Origin: Dictyocoela muelleri
Lineage: Eukaryota; Microsporidia
DNA: 15,697 nucleotides
Reading direction: 5' to 3'
NCBI GenBank assembly: GCA_016256075.1
Contig: SDVU01000295.1
Span: 1 to 15,697 of the forward strand
Shown: one piece after another, positions 8,447 through 15,697 of the stretch
How positions within the stretch are numbered: position 1 is the first letter of the stretch
How the letters are laid out: every line of letters begins with the position of its first letter
Program-made: the position numbers and the translations under genes
Notes under the pieces: model-generated
What the model saw: only the letters and a program-made list of their open reading frames with translations
Databases searched by the model: none
What the model was told of the DNA's origin: nothing

Positions 8447-8605
8447 AATTATTATTACCTTAAAATCATTATTACCTTAAAATTTATAATTACCTTAAAA
8501 ATCATAATTACCTTAAAATCATAATTACCTTAAATTAATTCTTTAACAATTATAATTACCATAAAATTATTATTACCTAAAATTAATTAATTCCTTAACA
8601 ATTAT
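8447..8605. repeat. Degenerate tandem repeat with ATTACCTTAAAAT core
   Basis: ATTACCTTAAAAT(C/T)ATA recurs about seven times with spacings of roughly 16 to 20 bp, decaying toward the right into ATTACCATAAAATTATT and ATTACCTAAAATTAA. It lies 130 bp upstream of the acyl-CoA synthetase gene. Confidence 0.75.
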
Positions 8606-8642
8606 GAAACAACCTATAAATTTTCTAACACTTTTAAAACCC

Positions 8643-8714
8643 ATGATATCATTTAAAACGTCAATCAAAAACAAATCAATAAAATCCAAAACAAGCGGCA
8701 CTCTAAAAATATAA
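8643..8714 (+). other. Possible 23-codon upstream frame
   Basis: An ATG directly preceded by CCC at 8643 opens a 23-codon frame (MISFKTSIKNKSIKSKTSGT...) that closes at 8714, 23 bases before the acyl-CoA synthetase start and out of frame with it. If the transcript starts upstream it would act as an upstream reading frame; microsporidian leaders are usually very short, so it may not be transcribed at all. Confidence 0.2.
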
Positions 8715-8727
8715 ATAAAATTCTAAA

Positions 8728-8737
8728 CCCCCAAACA
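8728..8737 (+). promoter_or_regulatory. C-run start-proximal motif of the acyl-CoA synthetase
   Basis: AACCCCCAAACA directly precedes the ATG at 8738, with five C at 8728-8732, the strongest example of this motif in the window. Confidence 0.5.
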
Positions 8738-10588
8738 ATGATTTATTCGTACAGACATAAGCGATTCGTTAAAAGCTTTGTGAAAAAATCGTTCTCTAAG
8801 ACAATTGCTGAAATATTCATAAATATGGTTTCTAGAGTGTTAGATAAGGATTATCTTGGGACTATTGTTGATGGTAAGGTGGAATATATTTCATACATGG
8901 ATGCATATCAAAAGACGCGTAGGATCAGTGCATTCCTTAATGACTTGGGAGAAAAATTATATGAAAAGGAGTGTGGGTGTATAGTTAGCAAACGTATAGT
9001 TGGGATTTTTTCTTCTAATCGTGTTGAATGGGCTATTGCTGAATTGGCAACTTATTTTTCTGCACTGACTAATTGTCCGATTTACAATACTCTTGGTGTT
9101 GAGGCAATGAAGCATATTTTGATTCAAACTGGGATGGATACGGTTTTTGTGAGTGGTGAGAATTGTAAAAAAATTAAATCGCTTCTTGAAATGACCCAAG
9201 ATCATAAATTGGAAAATTTGATTGTTTTTGATGAGATTAATGAGGACCTGAAAAATGAACTTGAAGAAAAAGGACTCAAAATATTTTTTTTCAATGATAT
9301 TTTGGAAAAATATGATGCGATTTATGACTTTTGTTTTAAAAATCCCAAATATTTAGAACCTGATCTTGCTGCAACTATTTGTTATACGAGTGGAACGACT
9401 GGAAAGCCTAAAGGGTGTATTTTGACTCATAGGAATTTTGTTGCCGCAATTTTTGGATTTCATAACACCGAAATGGTTTTTAAAAAATCAAGAGAAGAGG
9501 TTTATATCAGTTACTTACCACTAGCTCACGTAATGGAGAGACTCTGCTTTTTGATTGTCATGAGCTTTGGTGAGAAGGCTGCTTTTTTTCGAGGAAATGT
9601 CAAAACCATCGTTGATGATATAAAAATCATAAAACCGACATTTTTAGTAGGCGTTCCACGCGTTTTTAATGGAATTTATCAAAAAATTAGGGCGGAAGTA
9701 TCAAAAAGATCTCTATTAACTCAAGGAATATTCTATTTGTCTTTAAAAACAAAAATTTTCCTTCAAAACTTCAACATTTACAAAAACCCTATTCTTGATA
9801 AGCTTGTTTTTGCTCCTATACAACGAGAATTTGGTGGGAAGCTCCGGGCTGGTCTTACTGGGAGTGCACCTATAAATAAAGATGTTAAAAAATATATTCA
9901 AGCAGTTTTAGGTATCAGATTGTATGAAGGTTATGGGCAAACAGAGGGGCTAGCTGCAAATATTCTTGATTACCCAGCAAATACCAAATGTGGTTCAGTA
10001 GGCATCCCTTTTCCAGCAAACAGGGTTGGCTTCGAACCATACGAGAATTTTGATGGAATTAGTGGCGGTGAAATACTTTTAAAAGGGGAGAATATTTCAC
10101 CGGGTTATTACAAAAACCCAGAAGCAACAAAAAATGCATACACCCCAGACGGATGGTTGAAAACAGGAGATATTGGAGTTAGAAAAAAGGGTCTCTTTTA
10201 TATCGTAGGCAGAAAATCAGAAACATTTAAAACAAGTCTTGGAGAATTTATTGCACCTGAAAAAATCGAAAATATTTTGAAAAAAGCCGCAATAGATGAT
10301 ATTATGATTACTGGAAATTCAGAAGAAGACTATATCGTTGCACTAGTTGTCTGTCTCAACAAAAATCTTTCGGAAAATGAAATTTACCAAAAAATTTTGG
10401 ATGCTGGTAATATCGCTGTACAACAAGGAAGTTTAATGAAATTTGAAATACCCCGAAAGATACTCGTTCTTAGAGAAACATTCCAAGATATAAGTCATGA
10501 ATTTGTTACTATTACTCTTAAAAAGGTTAGGAAGAAAATTATAAAATATTTCAGCAAAGAAATCGCGGCTTTGTATCGAAAGAAATGA
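8738..10588 (+). CDS. Long-chain fatty acid-CoA ligase (ACSL/FAA family)
   Basis: The enzyme activates long-chain fatty acids: fatty acid + ATP + CoA give acyl-CoA + AMP + PPi. In a parasite this would prime fatty acids taken from the host for membrane lipids. The 616-residue product carries the adenylating-enzyme motifs in order: P-loop YTSGTTGKPKG (216-226), LPLAHVMER (260-268), YEGYGQTEG (396-404), GWLKTGDIG (472-480, ribose-binding D478), and the ACSL-type stretch GRKSETFKTSLGEFIAPEKI (491-510). The C-terminal catalytic lysine region reads VTITLKKVR, where the family usually has LTPTFKLKR; K595 falls at the expected position. It is shorter than yeast and human enzymes (about 700 residues), mostly at the N-terminus, where I see no clear membrane anchor but a basic stretch (RHKRFVKSFVKK). 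All key motifs are intact, so it should be active. The paralogue cannot be assigned. Confidence 0.96.
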   Translation: MIYSYRHKRFVKSFVKKSFSKTIAEIFINMVSRVLDKDYLGTIVDGKVEYISYMDAYQKTRRISAFLNDLGEKLYEKECGCIVSKRIVGIFSSNRVEWAIAELATYFSALTNCPIYNTLGVEAMKHILIQTGMDTVFVSGENCKKIKSLLEMTQDHKLENLIVFDEINEDLKNELEEKGLKIFFFNDILEKYDAIYDFCFKNPKYLEPDLAATICYTSGTTGKPKGCILTHRNFVAAIFGFHNTEMVFKKSREEVYISYLPLAHVMERLCFLIVMSFGEKAAFFRGNVKTIVDDIKIIKPTFLVGVPRVFNGIYQKIRAEVSKRSLLTQGIFYLSLKTKIFLQNFNIYKNPILDKLVFAPIQREFGGKLRAGLTGSAPINKDVKKYIQAVLGIRLYEGYGQTEGLAANILDYPANTKCGSVGIPFPANRVGFEPYENFDGISGGEILLKGENISPGYYKNPEATKNAYTPDGWLKTGDIGVRKKGLFYIVGRKSETFKTSLGEFIAPEKIENILKKAAIDDIMITGNSEEDYIVALVVCLNKNLSENEIYQKILDAGNIAVQQGSLMKFEIPRKILVLRETFQDISHEFVTITLKKVRKKIIKYFSKEIAALYRKK

Positions 10589-10599
10589 AAAAGAGTTTT

Positions 10600-10605
10600 A
10601 ATAAA
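10600..10605 (+). terminator. Candidate poly(A) signal after the acyl-CoA synthetase
   Basis: AATAAA lies 11 bases after the stop codon. In DNA this AT-rich the hexamer is common by chance; the position close to the stop would fit short microsporidian 3' ends. Confidence 0.3.
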
Positions 10606-11940
10606 AGTTTAGTTTCCATTTTTTTAAAAACCTTTTATTTGTTTTTTATCAATATTATTATTTTTTAGTGGAAATGTAATAAATCTTTATTCCCTTTTTG
10701 GTAATAGTTTCAGTAATTCAATTTTAAACTTTTAATAATTATCGTAAATATACGGTTATTTTAATTTTAAAGGATTTACATACTTAACTGGTATTTATAA
10801 ATTTATTTTTAAAAGTTTATCTTTTAAAGATCCTTGTTTTGTTATTAATCAGTAATTTTTGTCACGATTTTTAATTATACCGAAGAATTATGAAAAAAGA
10901 AATAAACGCGACAAACAAAATATTTCATGTTATGGCTTGTCTAAATTTGTCAAAATATAAGATTTAAAATGGTTAGGAGATTTGATTAATTGAAATGTAA
11001 GTTTTTTCAGTCATAAAAAATTGTTTTGATAGAAAAGTAATACTTTTAAAATAGAACAAAAAATCATGATATAAACGATATTGACACAATTTTTAAAAGA
11101 GTAATATAAATTAATGAGAGACCCATAAATATAATTAATAAGCAAGTTGATTAATACTTAATTTTAAAAATATATGCAGTGAAGATATCATTAACATAAA
11201 ATAACAATTAAAGAAACGTAAATGATTTTGAATTAATAACAGATGAAATAAATAATAAAAATAACTGAAATTGATGAAATATTCTTAAACTTAATAATAA
11301 TATTAATATTAAATGTTGATATAACTATATTGACAATCTGGGGTGTGGTCTCAGATCTTTTTCTTTAGACTTTTTATTACTCTTCAAGTTAACGTCACTC
11401 CTAAGAACTCAAAGACCAATTATATAGAAGCTTTTCGTTATACAAATAAAACGGCTGTATAAAAATAATTATAAAGCATTTAATGAATTTTTATTGACGT
11501 TAGTCGGAAATATGTGGTTTGTGGGTGTAGTATTTTATTATTGCTCTAAATAACCTGGAAACATATTCTCGTATAAAATAATTCTAATTATTCAATATTT
11601 GTTTAAAACCCTGTTAAAGTCGATGATATTCCTAGAAGAAACACCTCGCAGTCTGTCAATTTAAGAAAGTAGATCGATATACAACAATGGTTGCTCGATA
11701 ATGACATGTTAATATGTCTTGAACTGCCTATCATATTATTGAAAGTTTCTGAATTAAAACAGAGATGCGGGAGAATTTACTTTGAATATATATTTTATAA
11801 AATCAATCCTTTTATAGTTTTAAACGATATACATTGTTTTTATTGGTTTTAACTTGAGGTGATGAACTTACTTTTCTGGTTCTTTGAATTTTCATGAGCC
11901 CCTGGACAACTCAAATTATTATTTAATACGTTTTTATTAG

Positions 11941-12017
11941 AGACAGATAGCTCAATGGTTAACATTCTTGAATGTAAAATTTAAGTATCGTGGTTCGAAT
12001 CCCGCCGACGTCACTTT
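11941..12017 (+). repeat. tRNA-like sequence with intact pol III A and B boxes
   Basis: TAGCTCAATGG (11948-11958) matches the tRNA A-box consensus and GGTTCGAATCC (11992-12002) matches the B-box exactly, at normal tRNA spacing. CTTGAA/TTTAAG could form an anticodon stem around TGTA (a Tyr-like GTA anticodon if read that way). However the acceptor arms pair over only three bases (GAC/GTC), the D stem does not close, and the T stem keeps only two pairs. It is therefore more likely a tRNA-derived repeat or tRNA pseudogene than a working tRNA. A TTTTT run follows at 12015-12019, as at a pol III terminator. A related inverted copy lies near 12657-12708. Confidence 0.6.
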
Positions 12018-12129
12018 TTAATGAATAATGAAGGAATGACATTAAGCGGTCATAACTATATAATTATAGTATATATACAGTTGTTCCAGTGTGTTATAGC
12101 TGATTAAGACTTTTTATAATATGAAAATG

Positions 12130-12400
12130 AAGCAGAAGAAGCTCTCTTAGGTGTGGGGATGAGTGCGGCGACTCACTTAGGCAAAAAGTAATGAAAAAAA
12201 TATCATGAAAAAGCCTATAATTACCTGTATCCTGCTGAGTCATTGAAAAAACGAAAATCGTGTATACAGTTGGGCTTCTGGGTAGCTTAGGAATGACTTA
12301 TTATCGGAACACTAAGAACTAAAGGTCTGGTGGCTATGGTTGAAAATAACTCCGGGGTTGGCAGCTATGGATGTTGTCAGCATCTAATATATAAATATAT
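12130..12400. other. G/C-enriched noncoding island
   Basis: Compared with all other spacers, this stretch has many G-rich words (GGTGTGGGGATGAGTGCGGC, AACTCCGGGGTTGGCAGC). Frames on both strands are broken every 20 to 50 codons; the longest I traced is about 50 codons on the minus strand. It resembles neither rRNA nor a snRNA that I can recall. It lies between the two inverted tRNA-like sequences, so it may be the body of an element or a pol III-type RNA. Confidence 0.4.
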
Positions 12401-12656
12401 ATAAAGTTTTTAAAAGGTTTTTTACAAAATCTGGTATTTCTTCGGGTCCTAATTATAACTAAAAATTATGTATCCAGATGTGTCACCACAATCATAACCC
12501 GGTAAAAACCCATAACCCAAATATTATGAAGATTTTTTTTAATTATATATTAAACAAAATCTTAATCAGCTTAACATGTTTATTAATCTTATATTACTGT
12601 TATATTTATTGATAGTAATGACATTTAACAACTATTTATTAAAGTGACTTCAAATT

Positions 12657-12708
12657 ATTCGAGCCGTAATACTTAAATTTTACATTCAAGAGTGTAACCA
12701 CTAAGATA
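12657..12708 (-). repeat. Inverted, degenerate copy of the tRNA-like sequence
   Basis: Read on the minus strand this aligns with 11948-12000 over its whole length, including an exact 22-base match (12669-12690 against 11967-11988). The A-box position reads TATCTTAGTGG and the B-box GGCTCGAATAA, both altered, so pol III activity is unlikely. GTCACTTT follows in both copies, so the similarity extends past the tRNA-like part. Confidence 0.75.
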
Positions 12709-12909
12709 ATTTCAAAAATAAGACGTATTAATAAGAACAACAAATTAACAATAAAATTACTTACTACTCTTTAGAATCACATTATAATTTATCATAAGAA
12801 AACTTTAATTATTTTCCAGGTTGTAAATTCATTTTGAATATCTTTCAAGTTTAAATTTATTTTGAAAATCTTTAAGGGTATTTTTTATTTATTATACGGC
12901 CCATACATT

Positions 12910-13395
12910 TTTATAGTCCACTCATTGCATTTTTAAAGTCCATTCGTTGCATTTTTATAGTCCACATATTTCATTTTTATAGTCCACATATTTCATTATA
13001 TAGTCTAAATATTTCATTTTTATAGTCGACTTATTCCATTTTTATAGTCCACTTATTTCATTTTTATAGTCCACTTATTTCATTTATAGAAAATACAATT
13101 GAGATTGATAAATAAGAGTTAAAGCCATATACATAAATGTTACAATAAATAAATGTTTTAATAAATAAATGATTTAATAATAAAATTATTAATTAAATCA
13201 TTTATTTATTGTAACATTTATTTATTAAATCATTCACTTAATCAAAACATTTATGTATATGGCCTAACTTTTATTTATCAATCTCAATTGTATTTTCTAT
13301 AAATGAAATAAGTGGACTATAAAAATGAAATAAGGGGACTATAAAAATGAAATTAGTGGACTATAAAAATGAAATATATGGACTATAAAAATGAA
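12910..13395. repeat. Large palindrome (fold-back) with 22-bp tandem repeats in both arms
   Basis: The two halves are reverse complements around a centre near 13190. The inner arms (about 13081-13140 against 13258-13305) are nearly perfect, for example ATACAATTGAGATTGATAAA at 13093-13112 and its complement ending at 13293. The outer left arm holds eight copies of a 22-bp unit (core TTTTTATAGTCCAC) at about 12911-13082; the outer right arm holds four to five in reverse orientation (core GTGGACTATAAAAA) at about 13303-13392. There is almost no loop. The structure resembles fold-back transposons, whose long inverted repeats contain short tandem repeats, but no transposase frame is present. Confidence 0.85.
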
Positions 13396-13402
13396 ATGGG
13401 CT

Positions 13403-13495
13403 GTAAAATGTGAATTCATTATGAAAATGAAAATTCATTATAAAAATGAATTTTTTTTATAAAAATGAAAATTCATTATAAAAATGTGAATTCAT
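13403..13495. repeat. Degenerate AAAATGAAAATTCATTAT repeat before the gene start
   Basis: Four to five imperfect copies of ATGAA(AA)TTCATTATAAAA lie between the palindrome and the gene at 13507. They create in-frame ATGs, including one at 13465 that would extend the gene by 14 codons. Confidence 0.65.
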
Positions 13496-13500
13496 TTCAA

Positions 13501-13506
13501 CCCCAA
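13501..13506 (+). promoter_or_regulatory. CCCC start-proximal motif deciding the start at 13507
   Basis: CCCCAA stands directly before the ATG at 13507, as with the other genes here. The upstream in-frame ATG at 13465 lies inside repeat DNA, so 13507 is the better start. Confidence 0.5.
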
Positions 13507-15441
13507 ATGAAAAGAAAATTAGAGTTACTGCTAAATGAACCAAAAATAGAGCCCCCCTCAGAAGAAAAATTAAATGATGAAATAAAAAACAGATATTCAA
13601 AAAATGAATCTACCAATTATTTTCAAAACAGGTATTTTTTGTTGGAAGATGATTTGTTGAATACAGCCTTATTTTTTTCAGAATTAAACGAATGTTTAAA
13701 TACCGAAAAAATAAAAATGACTGATTTAATTGATAAAAATTTAAAAAATAATACTCTCGCTAATAATAATCATATTTCCAATAATAATCTTAATATTTGC
13801 AATTCTACCCTTAAAAATAATATTTCTAATTCTACTCTTAATAGTTATAATCCCAAGAAAAATTTTTATATATCTATTGATCCTCTTAAAACTATTGACT
13901 ATCTATTGCGATTAAAATGTTTTAAAAAATATATATCATTCACGGAAAGCAAATTTTTATTAACAATAGGTCGCGACAATCATGTTGAAATTGAAGAAAG
14001 CGTGTTTATTAAAATAATTATAATGCTTATAAATGGTAGTAATCCATCAAAAAAAGTGATGGTAAATATATTTTCATTAAATAATACAAATCTTTCATTG
14101 AATGTATTAATGAGTCTCAAAAATAAATATCCGTCTTTTAAACTTTTGACAGATATCGACTTTGAATGTGCTAAAAATTTTTTATTACTGGGAAAAGAGT
14201 TTGTATCGGAAAAGATGTTAATTTATTTCCTTCAGAAGAGGCCTAAGATGAATTTTGAAGAGTTTTTTAAAATTTTTAGAAGGGATTTTTTGATAAAAAA
14301 TTTGGATTTGTGTCCATTTGCAATTTCTTATTCACTAGTTGAGGACAAAAAAGTGCTTTTTACCACAGAAAGAATGATTACAATCGATGACTGGTGTTAT
14401 ATTGAGAAAGATGAGAGTATTTTTGATGAATTAAGAAAAGTTTTTAGACGAATGTGCACGGCTAATCTCAGTGAATCTGCTGGAAAAATTGAAAATATCT
14501 GTTGTTTATCGATTAAATCGGGGTTATTAGAGATATTAAATCAGATGATGATGTTTGATGCTCTGGTAAACATTCTTTTTGATGTTGTTTTCTTGACCTC
14601 TAAAAATTTACAAAAATTGTTTTATTTGTGCCTAGTTGATTATTTAAGCAAAATAGAAAAAATTACTAAAAATGGAAGTTTATCAAAGGATTTTCTAAAA
14701 TTTACAAAAATTCTAAAAAAATATTTTGATAAACTAAAAAAACATGAAAAAGAAAAGTTTTCAAATGATGAAAATAAAACCGAGAATTCAAAATCTGATG
14801 ATGTATTGATAAAACGAATCAAAAAGTCGGAAAAATTAAATATACCTAAATTAGATATACCAAAATTAGATATACCTGAATTCGATGAATACCTAAACGA
14901 TTCATTAAAAAATAAAAGATATGAAATCGTAATATTGTTATCTGATTATCCAAACATTCAAAATATTGATAAATCATTGATAGAAAGAGGGATAGATGAT
15001 GTTTTCAGTCTCAATATTCCACGTTTAATGCAGTGTATGTTAAGTGATCGTTTTAGATCCGTTTATGAAAAATATTTTGGTGATACAAAATATCCAAAAA
15101 ATCTGAAATTTAAATATTTTGGTTATTACACACGGATGGAAATACAAAGACTCGTTGAAAGTTTGAATGAAAGTAGTATAAGAGAATTTCTTTATGTTTT
15201 TTCGATGAATTATGCTGATAACATTGATTGGGCTCGAAGTTTGACATACCTTATTATGGAGATTAAATTCAAATATCCACAAGAATGGATAATCAGGTAT
15301 CTTAATAAATTTTTAAATGATCCTTATTTGCATGTTTTAGCAGAAAGTTGTATTAACAAAATACAAATGATGATTGATGAGATTAAGTTTGATGAAAGTG
15401 GATATGAAGGTGAATATGAAACAGAATATGAAAGCGGATAG
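13507..15441 (+). CDS. Hypothetical protein, 644 aa, helical, Asn-rich N-terminal linker
   Basis: I do not recognise this protein. From the preferred start it has 644 residues. Residues about 77-115 form an Asn/Ser-rich low-complexity linker (KNNTLANNNHISNNNLN). From about 118 to 395 the sequence is regular in hydrophobic spacing and looks like stacked helices of an alpha-solenoid (HEAT or TPR-like), without a clear repeat. A Lys/Glu-rich segment (about 395-445) is followed by the short internal repeat IPKLDIPKLDIPEFD (446-460), which is a 15-bp repeat in the DNA. A second helical domain (about 465-625) ends in an acidic tail, YEGEYETEYESG. No membrane segment, signal peptide or enzyme motif is visible. 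A scaffold or complex subunit is plausible but unproven. The frame is long, intact and well away from random AT composition, so the gene is real. Confidence 0.88.
   Translation: MKRKLELLLNEPKIEPPSEEKLNDEIKNRYSKNESTNYFQNRYFLLEDDLLNTALFFSELNECLNTEKIKMTDLIDKNLKNNTLANNNHISNNNLNICNSTLKNNISNSTLNSYNPKKNFYISIDPLKTIDYLLRLKCFKKYISFTESKFLLTIGRDNHVEIEESVFIKIIIMLINGSNPSKKVMVNIFSLNNTNLSLNVLMSLKNKYPSFKLLTDIDFECAKNFLLLGKEFVSEKMLIYFLQKRPKMNFEEFFKIFRRDFLIKNLDLCPFAISYSLVEDKKVLFTTERMITIDDWCYIEKDESIFDELRKVFRRMCTANLSESAGKIENICCLSIKSGLLEILNQMMMFDALVNILFDVVFLTSKNLQKLFYLCLVDYLSKIEKITKNGSLSKDFLKFTKILKKYFDKLKKHEKEKFSNDENKTENSKSDDVLIKRIKKSEKLNIPKLDIPKLDIPEFDEYLNDSLKNKRYEIVILLSDYPNIQNIDKSLIERGIDDVFSLNIPRLMQCMLSDRFRSVYEKYFGDTKYPKNLKFKYFGYYTRMEIQRLVESLNESSIREFLYVFSMNYADNIDWARSLTYLIMEIKFKYPQEWIIRYLNKFLNDPYLHVLAESCINKIQMMIDEIKFDESGYEGEYETEYESG
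14840..14883 (+). repeat. 15-bp coding repeat encoding IPKLD units
   Basis: ATACCTAAATTAGAT, ATACCAAAATTAGAT and ATACCTGAATTCGAT stand in tandem inside the 644-residue gene, adding five residues each (IPKLD, IPKLD, IPEFD). The frame is kept because the unit is a multiple of three. Confidence 0.85.
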
Positions 15442-15453
15442 AGAGTTAGTCTT

Positions 15454-15459
15454 AATAAA
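15454..15459 (+). terminator. Candidate poly(A) signal after the 644-aa gene
   Basis: AATAAA lies 12 bases after the stop codon, the same distance as after the acyl-CoA synthetase. The rest of the window to 15697 is AT-rich with no further gene. Confidence 0.3.
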
Positions 15460-15697
15460 ATAGCCGGATAGTATTTTATTCATATTTCTTTTTTATTATA
15501 TTTGATTTTTATGATTATTTGGGACCATCTATTTTATTTATATTAAATTTAAGATTAATTTTTGTTTTGTTGTTCTCTTTTGATTTTAAATTGTTTATCT
15601 AAAATTTAAAATTACAGGGTTATCGTGTAACACAATATCTCAAACACAAGACATATATGTGAATACGAAACAAATTACATATCTAACAAATGTTTCG

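Larger units (their letters stand above)
6972..8737. other. 1.77-kb spacer between ABCE1 and the acyl-CoA synthetase
   Basis: This is AT-rich DNA with no convincing gene. A direct repeat (TTTTTTAATCTTAAAATTTA) occurs at about 7038 and 7083, the 12-bp palindrome ACTGTTAACAGT is at 7337-7348, and the 3' half holds two tandem arrays. A 71-codon frame at 7629-7844 starts with TTG and shows no domain. Confidence 0.6.
10589..13506. other. 2.9-kb spacer rich in inverted repeats
   Basis: The spacer runs from the acyl-CoA synthetase to the 644-residue gene. From 10589 to about 11330 it is plain AT-rich sequence with nothing I can name. From about 11330 to 12500 G/C is visibly higher, with frequent stops. 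The tRNA-like pair (11941-12708) and the large palindrome (12910-13395) are listed separately. The last ~100 bp is a degenerate repeat. Confidence 0.6.

Noticed and set aside
2226-10588. The genes forming one linked pathway or novel system
   Set aside because: Ubiquitin ligase, ribosome recycling and fatty-acid activation are independent functions on both strands with long spacers; adjacency gives no functional hint.
11616-11852. Open stretch interrupted by one TAG, with 59 open codons after it
   Set aside because: A frame this long is expected by chance a few times in a spacer of this size, and the translation resembles nothing I know. Kept only as a possible relic.
11941-12017. Functional tRNA gene
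   Set aside because: The A and B boxes fit, but the acceptor, D and T stems do not pair properly, and a degenerate inverted copy lies nearby.
12124-12190. Protein-like run ENEAEEALLGVGMSAATHLG
   Set aside because: The frame is closed by stops on both sides within about 23 codons. It looks protein-like mainly because the DNA is less AT-rich here.
13465-13506. 14-codon N-terminal extension of the 644-aa protein
   Set aside because: It is encoded by repeat DNA, and the ATG at 13507 has the CCCC context seen at the other genes.

Overview
The window looks like a piece of a nuclear genome from a microsporidian-like, extremely AT-rich, gene-poor eukaryote. Reasons: every convincing coding region is one intron-free reading frame; the proteins are eukaryotic (ABCE1/RLI1, a CHY/CTCHY/RING E3 ligase, a long-chain acyl-CoA synthetase); four of the five convincing genes have a C-run (CCC to CCCCC) 2 to 12 bases before the start ATG, as reported for microsporidian start regions; there are no Shine-Dalgarno sites or operons. 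Genes are separated by 0.6 to 2.9 kb of very AT-rich DNA full of tandem and inverted repeats, which fits an expanded microsporidian genome better than a compact one. Species cannot be named from the sequence, and another AT-rich protist is not excluded.

Layout: 1-2225 holds no convincing intact gene; it contains a possible decayed gene at 649-846 (minus), a 56-bp hairpin at 1259-1314, and a ~590-bp element with imperfect inverted termini at about 1476-2069. A RCHY1/Pirh2-like ubiquitin ligase is at 2226-3101 (+). It converges on an unrecognised 176-residue coiled-coil protein at 3724-4254 (-). That gene is divergent from ABCE1 at 5097-6971 (+); the shared 842-bp spacer holds a 12/13-bp tandem array, a 128-bp inverted-repeat element and a 21-bp array. 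A 1.77-kb spacer with an 11-bp minisatellite at 8069-8320 leads to a long-chain acyl-CoA synthetase at 8738-10588 (+). A 2.9-kb spacer follows, with two tRNA-like sequences in inverted orientation (11941-12017 and about 12657-12712) flanking a less AT-rich stretch, then a large palindrome at about 12910-13395 whose arms end in 22-bp tandem repeats. This palindrome stops about 110 bp before an unrecognised 644-residue helical protein at 13507-15441 (+).

The identified genes are unrelated housekeeping functions: ribosome recycling with Fe-S protein dependence, protein ubiquitination, and activation of fatty acids. I see no evidence that they form one system. The less ordinary content is the repeat architecture of the spacers and two lineage-specific insertions: a four-cysteine insertion in ABCE1 and a ~50-residue Asn/Asp-rich insertion inside the RING of the E3 ligase.
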